Of a stretch of DNA of 64,000 nucleotides, positions 27,228-35,176 are shown one piece after another. The notes beneath the pieces are model-generated. The model saw only the letters and a list, made by a program, of their open reading frames with translations, did not search any database and was not told the origin of the DNA. A program made the translations under genes and the position numbers. The first letter of the stretch is position 1. Each line of letters opens with the position of its first letter. Origin of the DNA: Synergistaceae bacterium UBA1037 (GTDB lineage Bacteria; Synergistota; Synergistia; Synergistales; Synergistaceae); the NCBI GenBank assembly GCA_002316795.1, contig DCEE01000017.1:38963-102962 (forward strand), written 5' to 3'.

Positions 27228-27716
27228 CTATACGTTGCGCGGGGGTATACGCTCCCTCAGGCGCCTGAATACACCGGGCGGGACCATGTCCTTTATCGCA
27301 CCTCCGAACTGGAAGGCATCCTTGATCCCTCTGCTTGAAAGATAAGAATACTTGGCGTCTGTAACGATGAAGAAGGTCTCTATCTCAGGAGCCAGCTGCC
27401 TGTTCATCTGCGCGAGCTGGAATTCATATTCAAAGTCAGAAAGTGCGCGAAGGCCTCTGATTATTATCCTGCTCTGTTCCTGCCTCATAAAATCTACCAA
27501 AAGCCCTTCGAAAAACTTCACCTTGACGTTCGGAAGGTGGACCAGTGCCTCTCTGGCCATGATCTGCCTCTCTTCCTCGCTGAAAGTCGATCTCTTTTCG
27601 GGATTTACGAGGACTGCCACGACAAGCTCATCAAAGAGGGCTGCCCCTCTTTCGGCTATATAAATATGCCCGTTGGTTATCGGGTCGAAAGATCCGGGAT
27701 AAACGGCCCTTATCAT
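27228..27716 (-). CDS. coaD: Phosphopantetheine adenylyltransferase
   Basis: Fourth step of coenzyme A synthesis, adding AMP to 4'-phosphopantetheine. The 162 residues carry GSFDPITNGH (TxGH ending at His17) and the SSRGIKD nucleotide motif. It overlaps the rsmD stop (ATGA), a pair seen together in many genomes. Confidence 0.97.
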   Translation of the reverse strand: MIRAVYPGSFDPITNGHIYIAERGAALFDELVVAVLVNPEKRSTFSEEERQIMAREALVHLPNVKVKFFEGLLVDFMRQEQSRIIIRGLRALSDFEYEFQLAQMNRQLAPEIETFFIVTDAKYSYLSSRGIKDAFQFGGAIKDMVPPGVFRRLRERIPPRNV

Positions 27717-28201
27717 TGGTCAACACTCCTTCTGTAGAATGTGAGAACTGTGCCGCCGTAAGTTCTCTCCTCCCTCTCCCAGCCCGGAATATCATCTGCA
27801 TCTTCTTTTTCGGAGTGTTCGAAGATCAGCGTTCCGCCGGGAGAGAGGACTTCGCTGTGTTTATGAATAAGTTTGGGGAGTTCGGTTCCCCAGCCCAGTC
27901 CGTATGGCGGATCGGCAAAGATGATGTCAAACGACTCCCCGTTCCTTTCAAATTTTGATAAAACCCTTCTGACATCCATGCAATGACATTTTACATCCTC
28001 AGGCATGGTTTTAACTATATCGCCAAAGCGCTTTCTCTCCGATTCAACCAGACAGACCGGAGCCGCGTCCCTTTTATATGCATTGAGAGCTATCTGTCCG
28101 GTGCCTGAAAAAAGATCAAGAAAGCTTTTGCCCCTCAGAGGACCAAGTATGTTGAACAATGCCTGCATGACCTTGCCCGTGGTAGGTCTCATTTCTTTCA
28201 T
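27713..28201 (-). CDS. rsmD: 16S rRNA guanine-N2 methyltransferase RsmD
   Basis: Methylates G966 of 16S rRNA with S-adenosylmethionine. It has the SAM motif LDLFSGTGQIALNA and the catalytic ADPPYGLG. At 162 residues it lacks about 15-20 N-terminal residues common in the family (the R-I-I-x-G-x-x-x-G segment); a stop just upstream prevents extension. I chose the ATG at 28201 (GGTGG upstream); a GTG at 28222 is an alternative. Confidence 0.9.
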   Translation of the reverse strand: MKEMRPTTGKVMQALFNILGPLRGKSFLDLFSGTGQIALNAYKRDAAPVCLVESERKRFGDIVKTMPEDVKCHCMDVRRVLSKFERNGESFDIIFADPPYGLGWGTELPKLIHKHSEVLSPGGTLIFEHSEKEDADDIPGWEREERTYGGTVLTFYRRSVDQ

Positions 28202-28289
28202 ATCAGTTCCACCCTGCTTCACCTATTAATGACATAAAAAGAGTATAATAGCGAACATTAAAAGTGTATACAAACACGGAGGACAAATT

Positions 28290-29495
28290 ATGCCGCAGCA
28301 CATGGAAAAATCTTCAATGACACCAGAGGAACAGAGCGACAGAAAGAGCCTCCTCGGCTTTTCTTTCCTTCATTTCATAAATGACATGCACTCAACAGCT
28401 TTACCCACAATTATACCAATGCTTGTCAATTCCATATCGATAACTTTAAGTCAGGCAGGACTTTTGAATGCCGTTTTCGGGTTGACGAACCTTTTCGGCC
28501 AGCCGGTAGCAGGATATTTAGCAGACAGGCAGAAAAGACCCTGGCTTGCAGTATGGGCGCCGATGCTGAGCATCGCGGGAGCATGTCTTTTGCCTCTTTC
28601 CCCCAATTACGCGATCGCCTTCCTGTTGGTAGGACTGATGAGCATGGGTACAGCCTCATTTCACCCACAGGGGCTCGGACGTGCGGGGTCGTCAGCCGGA
28701 AGCAATGACCTTGCCCTTTTCATAGCGCTCTTCGCGGCATGCGGAAGTTTCGGCAGCGCGGTCGGCCCTGTCTATGTCGTATTCCTGACATCCCTTATCG
28801 GGAAAAAGATGTTTCCGATCGTTCTGATCCCTGGCTTCATCATATGTATGTACATTTGGAAAAGGATCGTTTCGGATCAAAAAGCTGAGAACATTACAAA
28901 AGAAAAGGCTGAATTCAGAGGATTTTTCTCGAATATGCGCGGCATTATGCAGAAGATCACTTCCATAGTCGTTGCAGCGACAGTAAGGGATGCAACACTG
29001 CAGGGGATAAGGATATTTCTGCCCATGCTCGTGGTGCTGAAGGGAGGAAGCATCGCTAAAGGCGGTATGCTCCTCTTTGGCATAACAATGGCATGCACAT
29101 TGGCAGGCATAATCGGAGGCAGGCTCGCCGATTCGAGGGGCGACGAGAAGGTTATGCTCTGGACGATGGGCTTATCACCGATCTTTCTTATCACGGGCCT
29201 CAACACGAGCGGAGTCCTCTCTGTTGCCGCACTGATCGTAGGTTTCGCCTTTTTGCAGGCAAGCACCTCTGTAACCACTGCAATGGCGCAGAAAAAGTGT
29301 CCCTTTTCCCGCAGCTCTGCCAGTTCTCTTGCAATGGGTGTCTCGTGGGGTCTTGCAAACCTCTTTACGACACCCGTCGGTTTCTCTGCTGACATCATAG
29401 GATTGGAAAAGACTCTTCAGATCGTGGCCTTTCTCCCCTGGACCGTTACAGCATGGTATACAGGAAAAATGATCCTGTCAAAAAGAGTGCTGTAG
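28290..29495 (+). CDS. MFS transporter (fosmidomycin-resistance-like)
   Basis: A 401-residue inner-membrane protein with about 12 membrane segments and a long cytoplasmic loop after the sixth (around 195-225). The N-terminus LLGFSFLHFINDMHSTALPT resembles the Fsr branch of the major facilitator superfamily, and GYLADRQKRP is the loop 2-3 motif. The substrate cannot be told. Good ribosome-binding site (GGAGG); a TATAAT at 28244-28249 may be its -10 box. It is divergent from rsmD. Confidence 0.8.
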   Translation: MPQHMEKSSMTPEEQSDRKSLLGFSFLHFINDMHSTALPTIIPMLVNSISITLSQAGLLNAVFGLTNLFGQPVAGYLADRQKRPWLAVWAPMLSIAGACLLPLSPNYAIAFLLVGLMSMGTASFHPQGLGRAGSSAGSNDLALFIALFAACGSFGSAVGPVYVVFLTSLIGKKMFPIVLIPGFIICMYIWKRIVSDQKAENITKEKAEFRGFFSNMRGIMQKITSIVVAATVRDATLQGIRIFLPMLVVLKGGSIAKGGMLLFGITMACTLAGIIGGRLADSRGDEKVMLWTMGLSPIFLITGLNTSGVLSVAALIVGFAFLQASTSVTTAMAQKKCPFSRSSASSLAMGVSWGLANLFTTPVGFSADIIGLEKTLQIVAFLPWTVTAWYTGKMILSKRVL

Positions 29496-29515
29496 TGTAA
29501 AAGACAATACGGAGT

Positions 29516-30457
29516 TCAGATCCTTCCTTCGGCTCTGTCAAGGGCATGGCGCAGGGCGGCGCGCATGGCGGGTGTCCTGTATGGATGTCCTACCGAGTCC
29601 ACCTTTATCTTATAACCGCGGCTGCCCGGTATCACCTTCAGATAGAAATGCTGTTCAAAACCGTCGTCAGTTGTTATGACAAGGATCAGTCCCACACCGG
29701 AATCTGAAATGAAGGTCTCCCTGAATACCCAGTGTCCCTTTTCGCCCACTCCTCTTCCTTCCGCGTCCTTTATTCCCGCGAGCAGATCCTCAAGTTTCAT
29801 TTCGCTTTCACACTCCATTTCCGTCGCCCAGTTCTCATCTTCTATGTTTTTCACAGCATATGTGTCCCTTTTGTGCAAAGTCAGGCGCCACGTGTTCTTT
29901 CCCATAGCCCTCCATTTTCTTTCATACTTTGTGAGATAGGGCCTCTTCGGGTCTTTCTCGATAGGGTCTGCTCCAAAATGTGGCGAATACAAAAAAGTTT
30001 CGGCTGTCTCCTGCGCATACCAGTCAACATCGGTCGCCAGTTCAAAGTATCCTCCCGGTGTGATCAGGTATGCCATGAGGTCTGCAAAAAGGGGCACTGT
30101 GACCCTCCTTGAAGCATGCCTTGTCTTCGGCCAGGGGCAGGGGAAATTCATGTAGACCCTCTCGGCAGACTCGGGGGCGAAACAGTTTCGGAGAAGAAAA
30201 CGTGCATCACCGTGCATGATGCGGACATTATCAAGCCCTGCTGAAAGGGTTCTTCTTGCTCCTTTTGCCACACACCACTGTGAGACCTCTATGCCTACGA
30301 TGAGGATATCCGGATATGTCTTCGCCAGATACTCGAGAAACTCTCCGTTCCCGAACCCTATCTCAACGAAGACCCTGCCTGACGGGGACATTGATCTCCA
30401 ATCGACCGGCAGGTCTATGTTCTCATCTACTATGATCCTGCGAAGTTCCCAGGTCAT
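29516..30457 (-). CDS. trmB: tRNA (guanine-N7-)-methyltransferase
   Basis: Methylates G46 in the variable loop of tRNAs. The SAM motif is VEIGFGNGEFLEYL (31-44). The usual F-x-D-P-W-P-K-x-R-H segment reads FPCPWPKTRH, so Cys107 replaces an Asp that is catalytically important in studied enzymes. About 90-100 extra residues follow the core domain (total 313 against about 215). I chose the ATG at 30457 because it overlaps the rsmA stop and has GGAGG upstream; the 76 codons of open frame before it lie inside rsmA. Confidence 0.85.
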   Translation of the reverse strand: MTWELRRIIVDENIDLPVDWRSMSPSGRVFVEIGFGNGEFLEYLAKTYPDILIVGIEVSQWCVAKGARRTLSAGLDNVRIMHGDARFLLRNCFAPESAERVYMNFPCPWPKTRHASRRVTVPLFADLMAYLITPGGYFELATDVDWYAQETAETFLYSPHFGADPIEKDPKRPYLTKYERKWRAMGKNTWRLTLHKRDTYAVKNIEDENWATEMECESEMKLEDLLAGIKDAEGRGVGEKGHWVFRETFISDSGVGLILVITTDDGFEQHFYLKVIPGSRGYKIKVDSVGHPYRTPAMRAALRHALDRAEGRI

Positions 30458-31302
30458 ATTCTTTCCTCCCTTTGGGCCTTTGGTCTGAGATAAAATTCGG
30501 GTTCCCTTGAGAGATTCTGCCAGACATCCAGCGGAAGTTCCTCTGCCCTCGCAGTTGTTTTCAGGCCGTTCCTTTCGAGTATCTCTATTGCCTTTTCCCG
30601 GTTTATTTCCGTGTAGCCGGAGATCCAGTTGTTTATCAGGGTCTTTCTCCTCTGTGTGAAAGACCTTGCCAGCAGACCTCTCCATGTCCTGTCACATGCG
30701 AGTGTACTGTTGTTCTCGATTTTTATCTCTATAATGCATGAATTGACCCTTGGCTGAGGTCTGAAGGCAGATGGAGGGACGTTCCTAAGAATGGCTGATG
30801 TCCCCATTGCTTCAACTGTTATGCCAAGAGGAGAGCGTTCACGATGTCCGTGGGGCGATGTTATCCTTTGGGCCGATTCAAGCTGGACCATCAGCAGCAT
30901 GTAATCAAGTCCGTGCGGGACAAGTTTTTCGAGAAATACCCAGAGGAGCGGAGTGGTGATGTGGTAAGGCAGGTTGGCTATCACCCTGTTGGGCATCCAT
31001 GGCAGTTTATTTTCGTAATCGAACTGTACTGCATCTCCCCAAAGTGGATGGAGCCTGCTGTCTTTTATGGCCAGCATATCTATAGTGTGCTTTAGTCTCG
31101 TATCCAGTTCTACAGTACACACTCCCGAGCATTCGGTCGAGAGGAGCCCCTCTGTGAGTATGCCCTCCCCCGGCCCGATCTCAAGAACTTTGTCCTCAGG
31201 AGTAAGCTTTGCCCTCCCGATCATAAAGTCCACGATAGAACGGTCGATGAGAAAATTTTGTCCTATATCGGTGTTGTGGATGAAGTTAGGTATCCTGACC
31301 AT
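30454..31302 (-). CDS. rsmA: 16S rRNA dimethyladenosine transferase
   Basis: Dimethylates two adjacent adenines near the 3' end of 16S rRNA. The 282 residues show the QNFLID start, the SAM motif LEIGPGEGILTE (40-51) and the catalytic NLPYHITTPLL. It overlaps trmB by four bases, grouping two RNA methylases. Confidence 0.95.
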   Translation of the reverse strand: MVRIPNFIHNTDIGQNFLIDRSIVDFMIGRAKLTPEDKVLEIGPGEGILTEGLLSTECSGVCTVELDTRLKHTIDMLAIKDSRLHPLWGDAVQFDYENKLPWMPNRVIANLPYHITTPLLWVFLEKLVPHGLDYMLLMVQLESAQRITSPHGHRERSPLGITVEAMGTSAILRNVPPSAFRPQPRVNSCIIEIKIENNSTLACDRTWRGLLARSFTQRRKTLINNWISGYTEINREKAIEILERNGLKTTARAEELPLDVWQNLSREPEFYLRPKAQREERI

Positions 31303-31374
31303 CTCATATTTCCTTTACTTTGTATTATTGGTCTATACATATGACATTAGTCTGCTTATCTTAAACCCATTCTG

Positions 31375-31413
31375 ACAAAAACAAAGGGGCTTCCATGATA
31401 AACGGAAACCCCT
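31375..31413 (-). terminator. Terminator after tRNA-Pro
   Basis: A 10-bp stem (AGGGGTTTCC with GGAAGCCCCT, one G-T pair) at 31385-31413 followed by TTGTTTTTG on the minus strand, about 10 bases past the tRNA CCA. Confidence 0.88.
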
Positions 31414-31421
31414 GTATCTTC

Positions 31422-31499
31422 TGGTCGGGATGAGAGGATTTGAACCTCCGACCACCTGCACCCCATGCAGGTACGCTAGCCAGGCTGCGCTACATCCCG
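31422..31499 (-). tRNA. tRNA-Pro, anticodon GGG
   Basis: A full cloverleaf of 78 nt including an encoded CCA: acceptor CGGGATG/CATCCCG, D-arm, anticodon stem CCTGC/GCAGG with loop ATGGGGT (anticodon GGG, decoding CCC and CCU), and T-arm GGAGG-TTCAAAT-CCTCT. It has its own promoter and terminator. Confidence 0.96.
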
Positions 31500-31511
31500 T
31501 AAGCACGGAGT

Positions 31512-31540
31512 ATAATAACCCGCGATAAGCTTTTGGTCAA
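31512..31540 (-). promoter_or_regulatory. Promoter of tRNA-Pro
   Basis: TTGACC and TATTAT with a 17-base spacer on the minus strand, 13 bases upstream of the tRNA 5' end. Confidence 0.82.
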
Positions 31541-31551
31541 GTGCCGCAAAT

Positions 31552-31580
31552 AAAAAAATCCCAACAATTCAGTCGGGATT
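31552..31580 (-). terminator. Terminator after the HU gene
   Basis: A 9-bp stem (AATCCCGAC/GTTGGGATT, one G-T pair, 6-nt loop) followed by a run of seven Ts, about 33 bases past the stop. Confidence 0.92.
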
Positions 31581-31612
31581 TTTCATTGATCAAAAACCTA
31601 AAAATATAAATA

Positions 31613-31903
31613 CTACTTCTTCTTGCTGTTGACCGCTTCTTTGAGGGCTTTGCCTGCACGGAAGACGGGGACTTTCTTCGCAGGGATCTGGATGACTTTT
31701 TTGGGATCCTGAGGATTACGACCCTGACGCGCGGCTCTTTTCTGGACTTCGAATGTGCCGAATCCTACGATCTGGACCTTGTCTTCCTTCTTAAGGGATC
31801 CGTGGATGCCTGCAAATACTGCGTCTACAACTTCTGCGGCCTTCTTCTTAGTGATTCCTTCGACAGACTTTGCTACGGCGTTGACGAGATCTGTTTTTGT
31901 CAC
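31613..31903 (-). CDS. hup: HU-family DNA-binding protein
   Basis: A small nucleoid protein that bends DNA. The 96-residue sequence MTKTDLVNAVA...GFGTFEVQKRAARQGRNPQ with the beta-arm (KKVIQIPAKKVPVFRAGKALKEAV) is typical of HU. I chose the GTG at 31903, after AGGAGG, because the family starts there; longer frames reach into the leader. It is a single-gene unit with clear promoter and terminator. Confidence 0.96.
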   Translation of the reverse strand: MTKTDLVNAVAKSVEGITKKKAAEVVDAVFAGIHGSLKKEDKVQIVGFGTFEVQKRAARQGRNPQDPKKVIQIPAKKVPVFRAGKALKEAVNSKKK

Positions 31904-31933
31904 CTTCTGCCACCTCCTGACAAGATTGACACT

Positions 31934-31952
31934 GCTAGTGCAGTTCACTAGC
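31934..31952 (-). repeat. Inverted repeat at the HU promoter start site
   Basis: A perfect 7-bp repeat (GCTAGTG / CACTAGC) with a 5-base spacer lies directly after the -10 box and covers the expected start. It could be an operator or a 5'-end mRNA hairpin. Confidence 0.6.
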
Positions 31953-31953
31953 A

Positions 31954-31982
31954 TTTATACCGATAAAATCCGCTCAGGTCAA
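31954..31982 (-). promoter_or_regulatory. Promoter of the HU gene
   Basis: TTGACC and TATAAA with a 17-base spacer on the minus strand, about 50 bases upstream of the start codon. Confidence 0.82.
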
Positions 31983-32001
31983 GTACTTTTGGGTAAATAG
32001 G

Positions 32002-33318
32002 TCAGTTTTCAGCCCTGTTTCGCATAAAAATCTTTATTGGTACTCCCGAAAAGTCCGCCATTGATCTTAAGCAGTTCTCAAGGTGCCGTCTGAATGATTT
32101 TGTGCTGAGCTCCGGATCGTTTACAAAAAATATGAACGCGGGGGGTGCTCCGTCCGCCTGCGTGCAGTAGTAAATCTTGAGGCTGTGCCCCTTCCCGTCT
32201 CCGGGCATCCTTTCAAAGATAAGGGTCTCCTTTACGAGCCTGTTAAGTTCGGAGGTAGGTATCCTCCTTCTCCTGTTTTCTTCTACTTTCATAATAAGAT
32301 CAGGGATCTTGGATATGCTCCTTCCCGAATGGGCAGAAATAAATATCCTTGGGGCATGCGACGCAAAGGGCAGCTCTTCCTTCAGAAGCTCTGCCATCTT
32401 GTCGCCGATCTTTTCTTCCTTCGGAGCAAGGTCCCACTTGTTGACAACGATTATGAGCCCCTTGCCTCTTTCCAGCACCTGTCCTATCAGCCTTTTGTCC
32501 TGTTCGGTGACTGGGTCCTGTGCGTCAAGGAGGACTAGTGCGACATGACATCTGTCTATCGCCTGGTAGGTCCTGACGTTTGAGTAATATTCCAGGTCTG
32601 TGTTGACCCTGCTCTTTCTCCTGAGGCCGGCTGTGTCGAGAAATCTCATCTTTACCCCGCTGATCTCGACGAGAGAGTCTACGACATCGCGCGTGGTGCC
32701 TGCCATGTCACTGACCATCGAACGCTCCTCCCCCGCTATTGAATTAAGCAGGCTGGATTTTCCTACGTTGGGCCTTCCGACTATCGCCACCCTGATGTCG
32801 TCTTCCTCAGATTCGAAATCATCGGGCGGAAGTATTGACACGACGGCATCGAAGATATCATCGAAACCGGTGTTGTGTTCTGCGCTCGTTGCTATTACCG
32901 CATCAAACCCCAGCGAGTATGCCTCGCAGAGCATCTCATCTTCCTGTCTCTGATTGTCGAGTTTGTTCATTGCAACTATAACAGGTTTGCCGCCCTTCCT
33001 CAGCTTGATGGCTATGTCCTGATCCATCGGGGTTATCCCCTGCCGGCCGTCGATCACAAAAATGACAGCGCTGCTCTCGTCGAGTGCAAGGTCGACCTGC
33101 TTCGCAATAAGATCAATGAAGGGGTGGTCGACTTCGGACATTATTCCTCCTGTGTCGACGACATAAAATTTTCTGCCGGCCCATTCGGCTTCACCGTAGA
33201 TCCTGTCCCGTGTTACACCGGGCTGATCGTCTACTATCGCGGCTCTCCTTCCGACCATTCTGTTGAATATGGATGATTTGCCGACATTCGGCCTTCCTAC
33301 TATCGCGATTATTGCCAT
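32002..33318 (-). CDS. der: Ribosome-assembly GTPase Der (EngA)
   Basis: Tandem-GTPase needed for 50S subunit assembly. The 438 residues contain two P-loops (GRPNVGKSS at 8-16 and GRPNVGKSSLL near 186), matching NKLD and NKWD guanine motifs, and a C-terminal KH-like domain. It lies about 60 bases after priA on the same strand. Confidence 0.96.
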   Translation of the reverse strand: MAIIAIVGRPNVGKSSIFNRMVGRRAAIVDDQPGVTRDRIYGEAEWAGRKFYVVDTGGIMSEVDHPFIDLIAKQVDLALDESSAVIFVIDGRQGITPMDQDIAIKLRKGGKPVIVAMNKLDNQRQEDEMLCEAYSLGFDAVIATSAEHNTGFDDIFDAVVSILPPDDFESEEDDIRVAIVGRPNVGKSSLLNSIAGEERSMVSDMAGTTRDVVDSLVEISGVKMRFLDTAGLRRKSRVNTDLEYYSNVRTYQAIDRCHVALVLLDAQDPVTEQDKRLIGQVLERGKGLIIVVNKWDLAPKEEKIGDKMAELLKEELPFASHAPRIFISAHSGRSISKIPDLIMKVEENRRRRIPTSELNRLVKETLIFERMPGDGKGHSLKIYYCTQADGAPPAFIFFVNDPELSTKSFRRHLENCLRSMADFSGVPIKIFMRNRAEN

Positions 33319-33379
33319 TTTGTTCTCCTTGCCGGCATATGGCTGGTGCCATGGTATGCCATGTGATTTTTATATTCCC

Positions 33380-35176
33380 TCAGTCAAGTTTTATGGTTAT
33401 CCTCGGTATCCCGGATCTGGTATTTTTTATGTCGAAGTATGGCGCGATCATTTTTCTCAGAGCCCCGAACCTCTTTGTCCTGACCCAGATACTCTCAGCT
33501 CTCTCCTCTGACTCCCAGAAATCGAACCCGGCCTGCTCAAGATCTTGAGCGAGCCTCTTACGCTTAAAGGCCGGAATGTCTATCCTTAGCATTGGGACAA
33601 AGGGAGGGAGTTCCCATTCCCTGCGTTCCTTAAGTTCCCGGTCCCAGAAGTGCCCCCAGCCTATACCCAGGGCCTGCTGCCAGTTTTTGTCCGGTCTTCT
33701 GCTCTGAATGACGATCTTTCTGCTGTCCGGGGCCTCTCCTCTCCACGCCGATTCCCACATCAGAGAGAATGCTCTTGCCTTGGCATCATACTCTTCAACT
33801 CTTGCTTCTGCATCTGCATCTATCCATCCGACGGTACCGGGCGATATCTCATCGGTCAGGGAGAGTATCTTCCTGGTTCCCAGTATGATGCCTGCTTCCT
33901 GATGTTTTTTCATTATGGATATACCTGAAGGGATCTTGGCTCCGTCCTCGCTGAAGAGGATGATCTCCGCTCTCCTGAATAAGCTGCGCGCATGCTCCTC
34001 AAGCGCCTCGAGTCCCGGTCTCTGACCCTCAAGGAACGGTCCTCCGCACGTGGGACATTTTTCAGGCACAGGCTCTTTTTTGCCGCAGTCAAGGCACCTG
34101 AGCTGTCCTGTTTTCCCTTCCCATCTCATTACACCCCCACATTTGGGGCATCGGACAGGTGAACCGCAGTCTTCGCAGAATATCTCCCCTGCGTAGCCCT
34201 TCCGGTCCAGGATCCAGAGTGCCCACCTGCCATTTTCAAGGCTGTCCCTGGTCTCCCTTATTAAAGGCCTGCTTATGGGAAGCCTGTCTTTGATCCCATC
34301 GGAGCTGTATGAAGAGGAGTCCTTCATGTCAACGAAAATCAGCCTCTCCCTGATCCTGCTGCGGCCGGGATCCCTGCCGACCTGCAGAAAGGCCTTCGCA
34401 GAAGGCATCCTGCCGCCCAGTATCAGACCGGCTCCCGCAAATCCGGCACGCGCAGCCAGTATAGTCCTGTGGTGGAACAGCGGATGTTTCTGTGTCTTCC
34501 AGGCACCGCTGTTTTCTTCGTCTACTATTATCGTTGAGAGTCCGGAGATGGGTATGAAAGACGCCGTCTGGCACCCCACTGCAAACCTGATCTCACCCTT
34601 CCTCGACCTCTTCCAGAAATCCCACTGCTTTCCCTTTGAAAGGTCCGGCCAAAGAATGCCCTCTCCTTTCAGAGGAGCAGGGAGCATATCCCAGAACTTT
34701 TTTGCACCCGAAAGCTCGGGAAACAGCGCAAGAAGAGGAACTTCCGATGCCGTGAGGATGTCCCGGTAAATTTCCATCCTATCGGAGTCCCTCGGCTCGT
34801 AAACATACTTTACGGATGAAGGACCTGGCCGCGGTTTGTGATAAATCTCTTCAAGCGGTTCACCGGCAAGGAAGGACGCGGGGAGAAGTGTCTTTGCGGC
34901 CATCCCTTTTCCTATAAACCAGGTCTTTGCCAACCAGCATACGGTCCTCCAAAGTTCATCCGGCAAAGGAGGCAGGTGATCTATCGCATCAATTATTTCC
35001 TTCAGGTCATCGGGGTGTCCGGCGTTTTCCTGATCTTCAGCGGTTACTGTCAGCCCCACTCTCGAAGAAGTGCCCAGAGGGACCCTTACCCTTGTCCCGG
35101 GGGGCAGAGAAGATCTGTACATATATGAGAGGTCAGTCCACCACGGTCCCGGGACCGCGACAGATACTATTTCCAT
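33380..35176 (-). CDS. priA: Primosomal protein N' (PriA), probable non-helicase form
   Basis: PriA restarts stalled replication forks. This 598-residue protein keeps the N-terminal fork-binding domain (PPGTRVRVPLG, about 25-35) and eight zinc-binding cysteines (334-377). The helicase core is eroded. No Walker A G-x-x-G-x-G-K-T is seen before PLLALFPEL (about 147-155); the DEAH box reads DEEN (219-222); and the motif VI arginine segment is absent. The length is about 130 residues short of E. coli PriA. Similar helicase-dead PriA proteins are known in actinobacteria. It may load the primosome without unwinding. Its start shares one base with the coaBC stop. Confidence 0.85.
   Translation of the reverse strand: MEIVSVAVPGPWWTDLSYMYRSSLPPGTRVRVPLGTSSRVGLTVTAEDQENAGHPDDLKEIIDAIDHLPPLPDELWRTVCWLAKTWFIGKGMAAKTLLPASFLAGEPLEEIYHKPRPGPSSVKYVYEPRDSDRMEIYRDILTASEVPLLALFPELSGAKKFWDMLPAPLKGEGILWPDLSKGKQWDFWKRSRKGEIRFAVGCQTASFIPISGLSTIIVDEENSGAWKTQKHPLFHHRTILAARAGFAGAGLILGGRMPSAKAFLQVGRDPGRSRIRERLIFVDMKDSSSYSSDGIKDRLPISRPLIRETRDSLENGRWALWILDRKGYAGEIFCEDCGSPVRCPKCGGVMRWEGKTGQLRCLDCGKKEPVPEKCPTCGGPFLEGQRPGLEALEEHARSLFRRAEIILFSEDGAKIPSGISIMKKHQEAGIILGTRKILSLTDEISPGTVGWIDADAEARVEEYDAKARAFSLMWESAWRGEAPDSRKIVIQSRRPDKNWQQALGIGWGHFWDRELKERREWELPPFVPMLRIDIPAFKRKRLAQDLEQAGFDFWESEERAESIWVRTKRFGALRKMIAPYFDIKNTRSGIPRITIKLD

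Noticed and set aside
30458..30685. 76-codon N-terminal extension of trmB
   Set aside because: It lies inside rsmA, and the ATGA junction with a ribosome site gives a better start.
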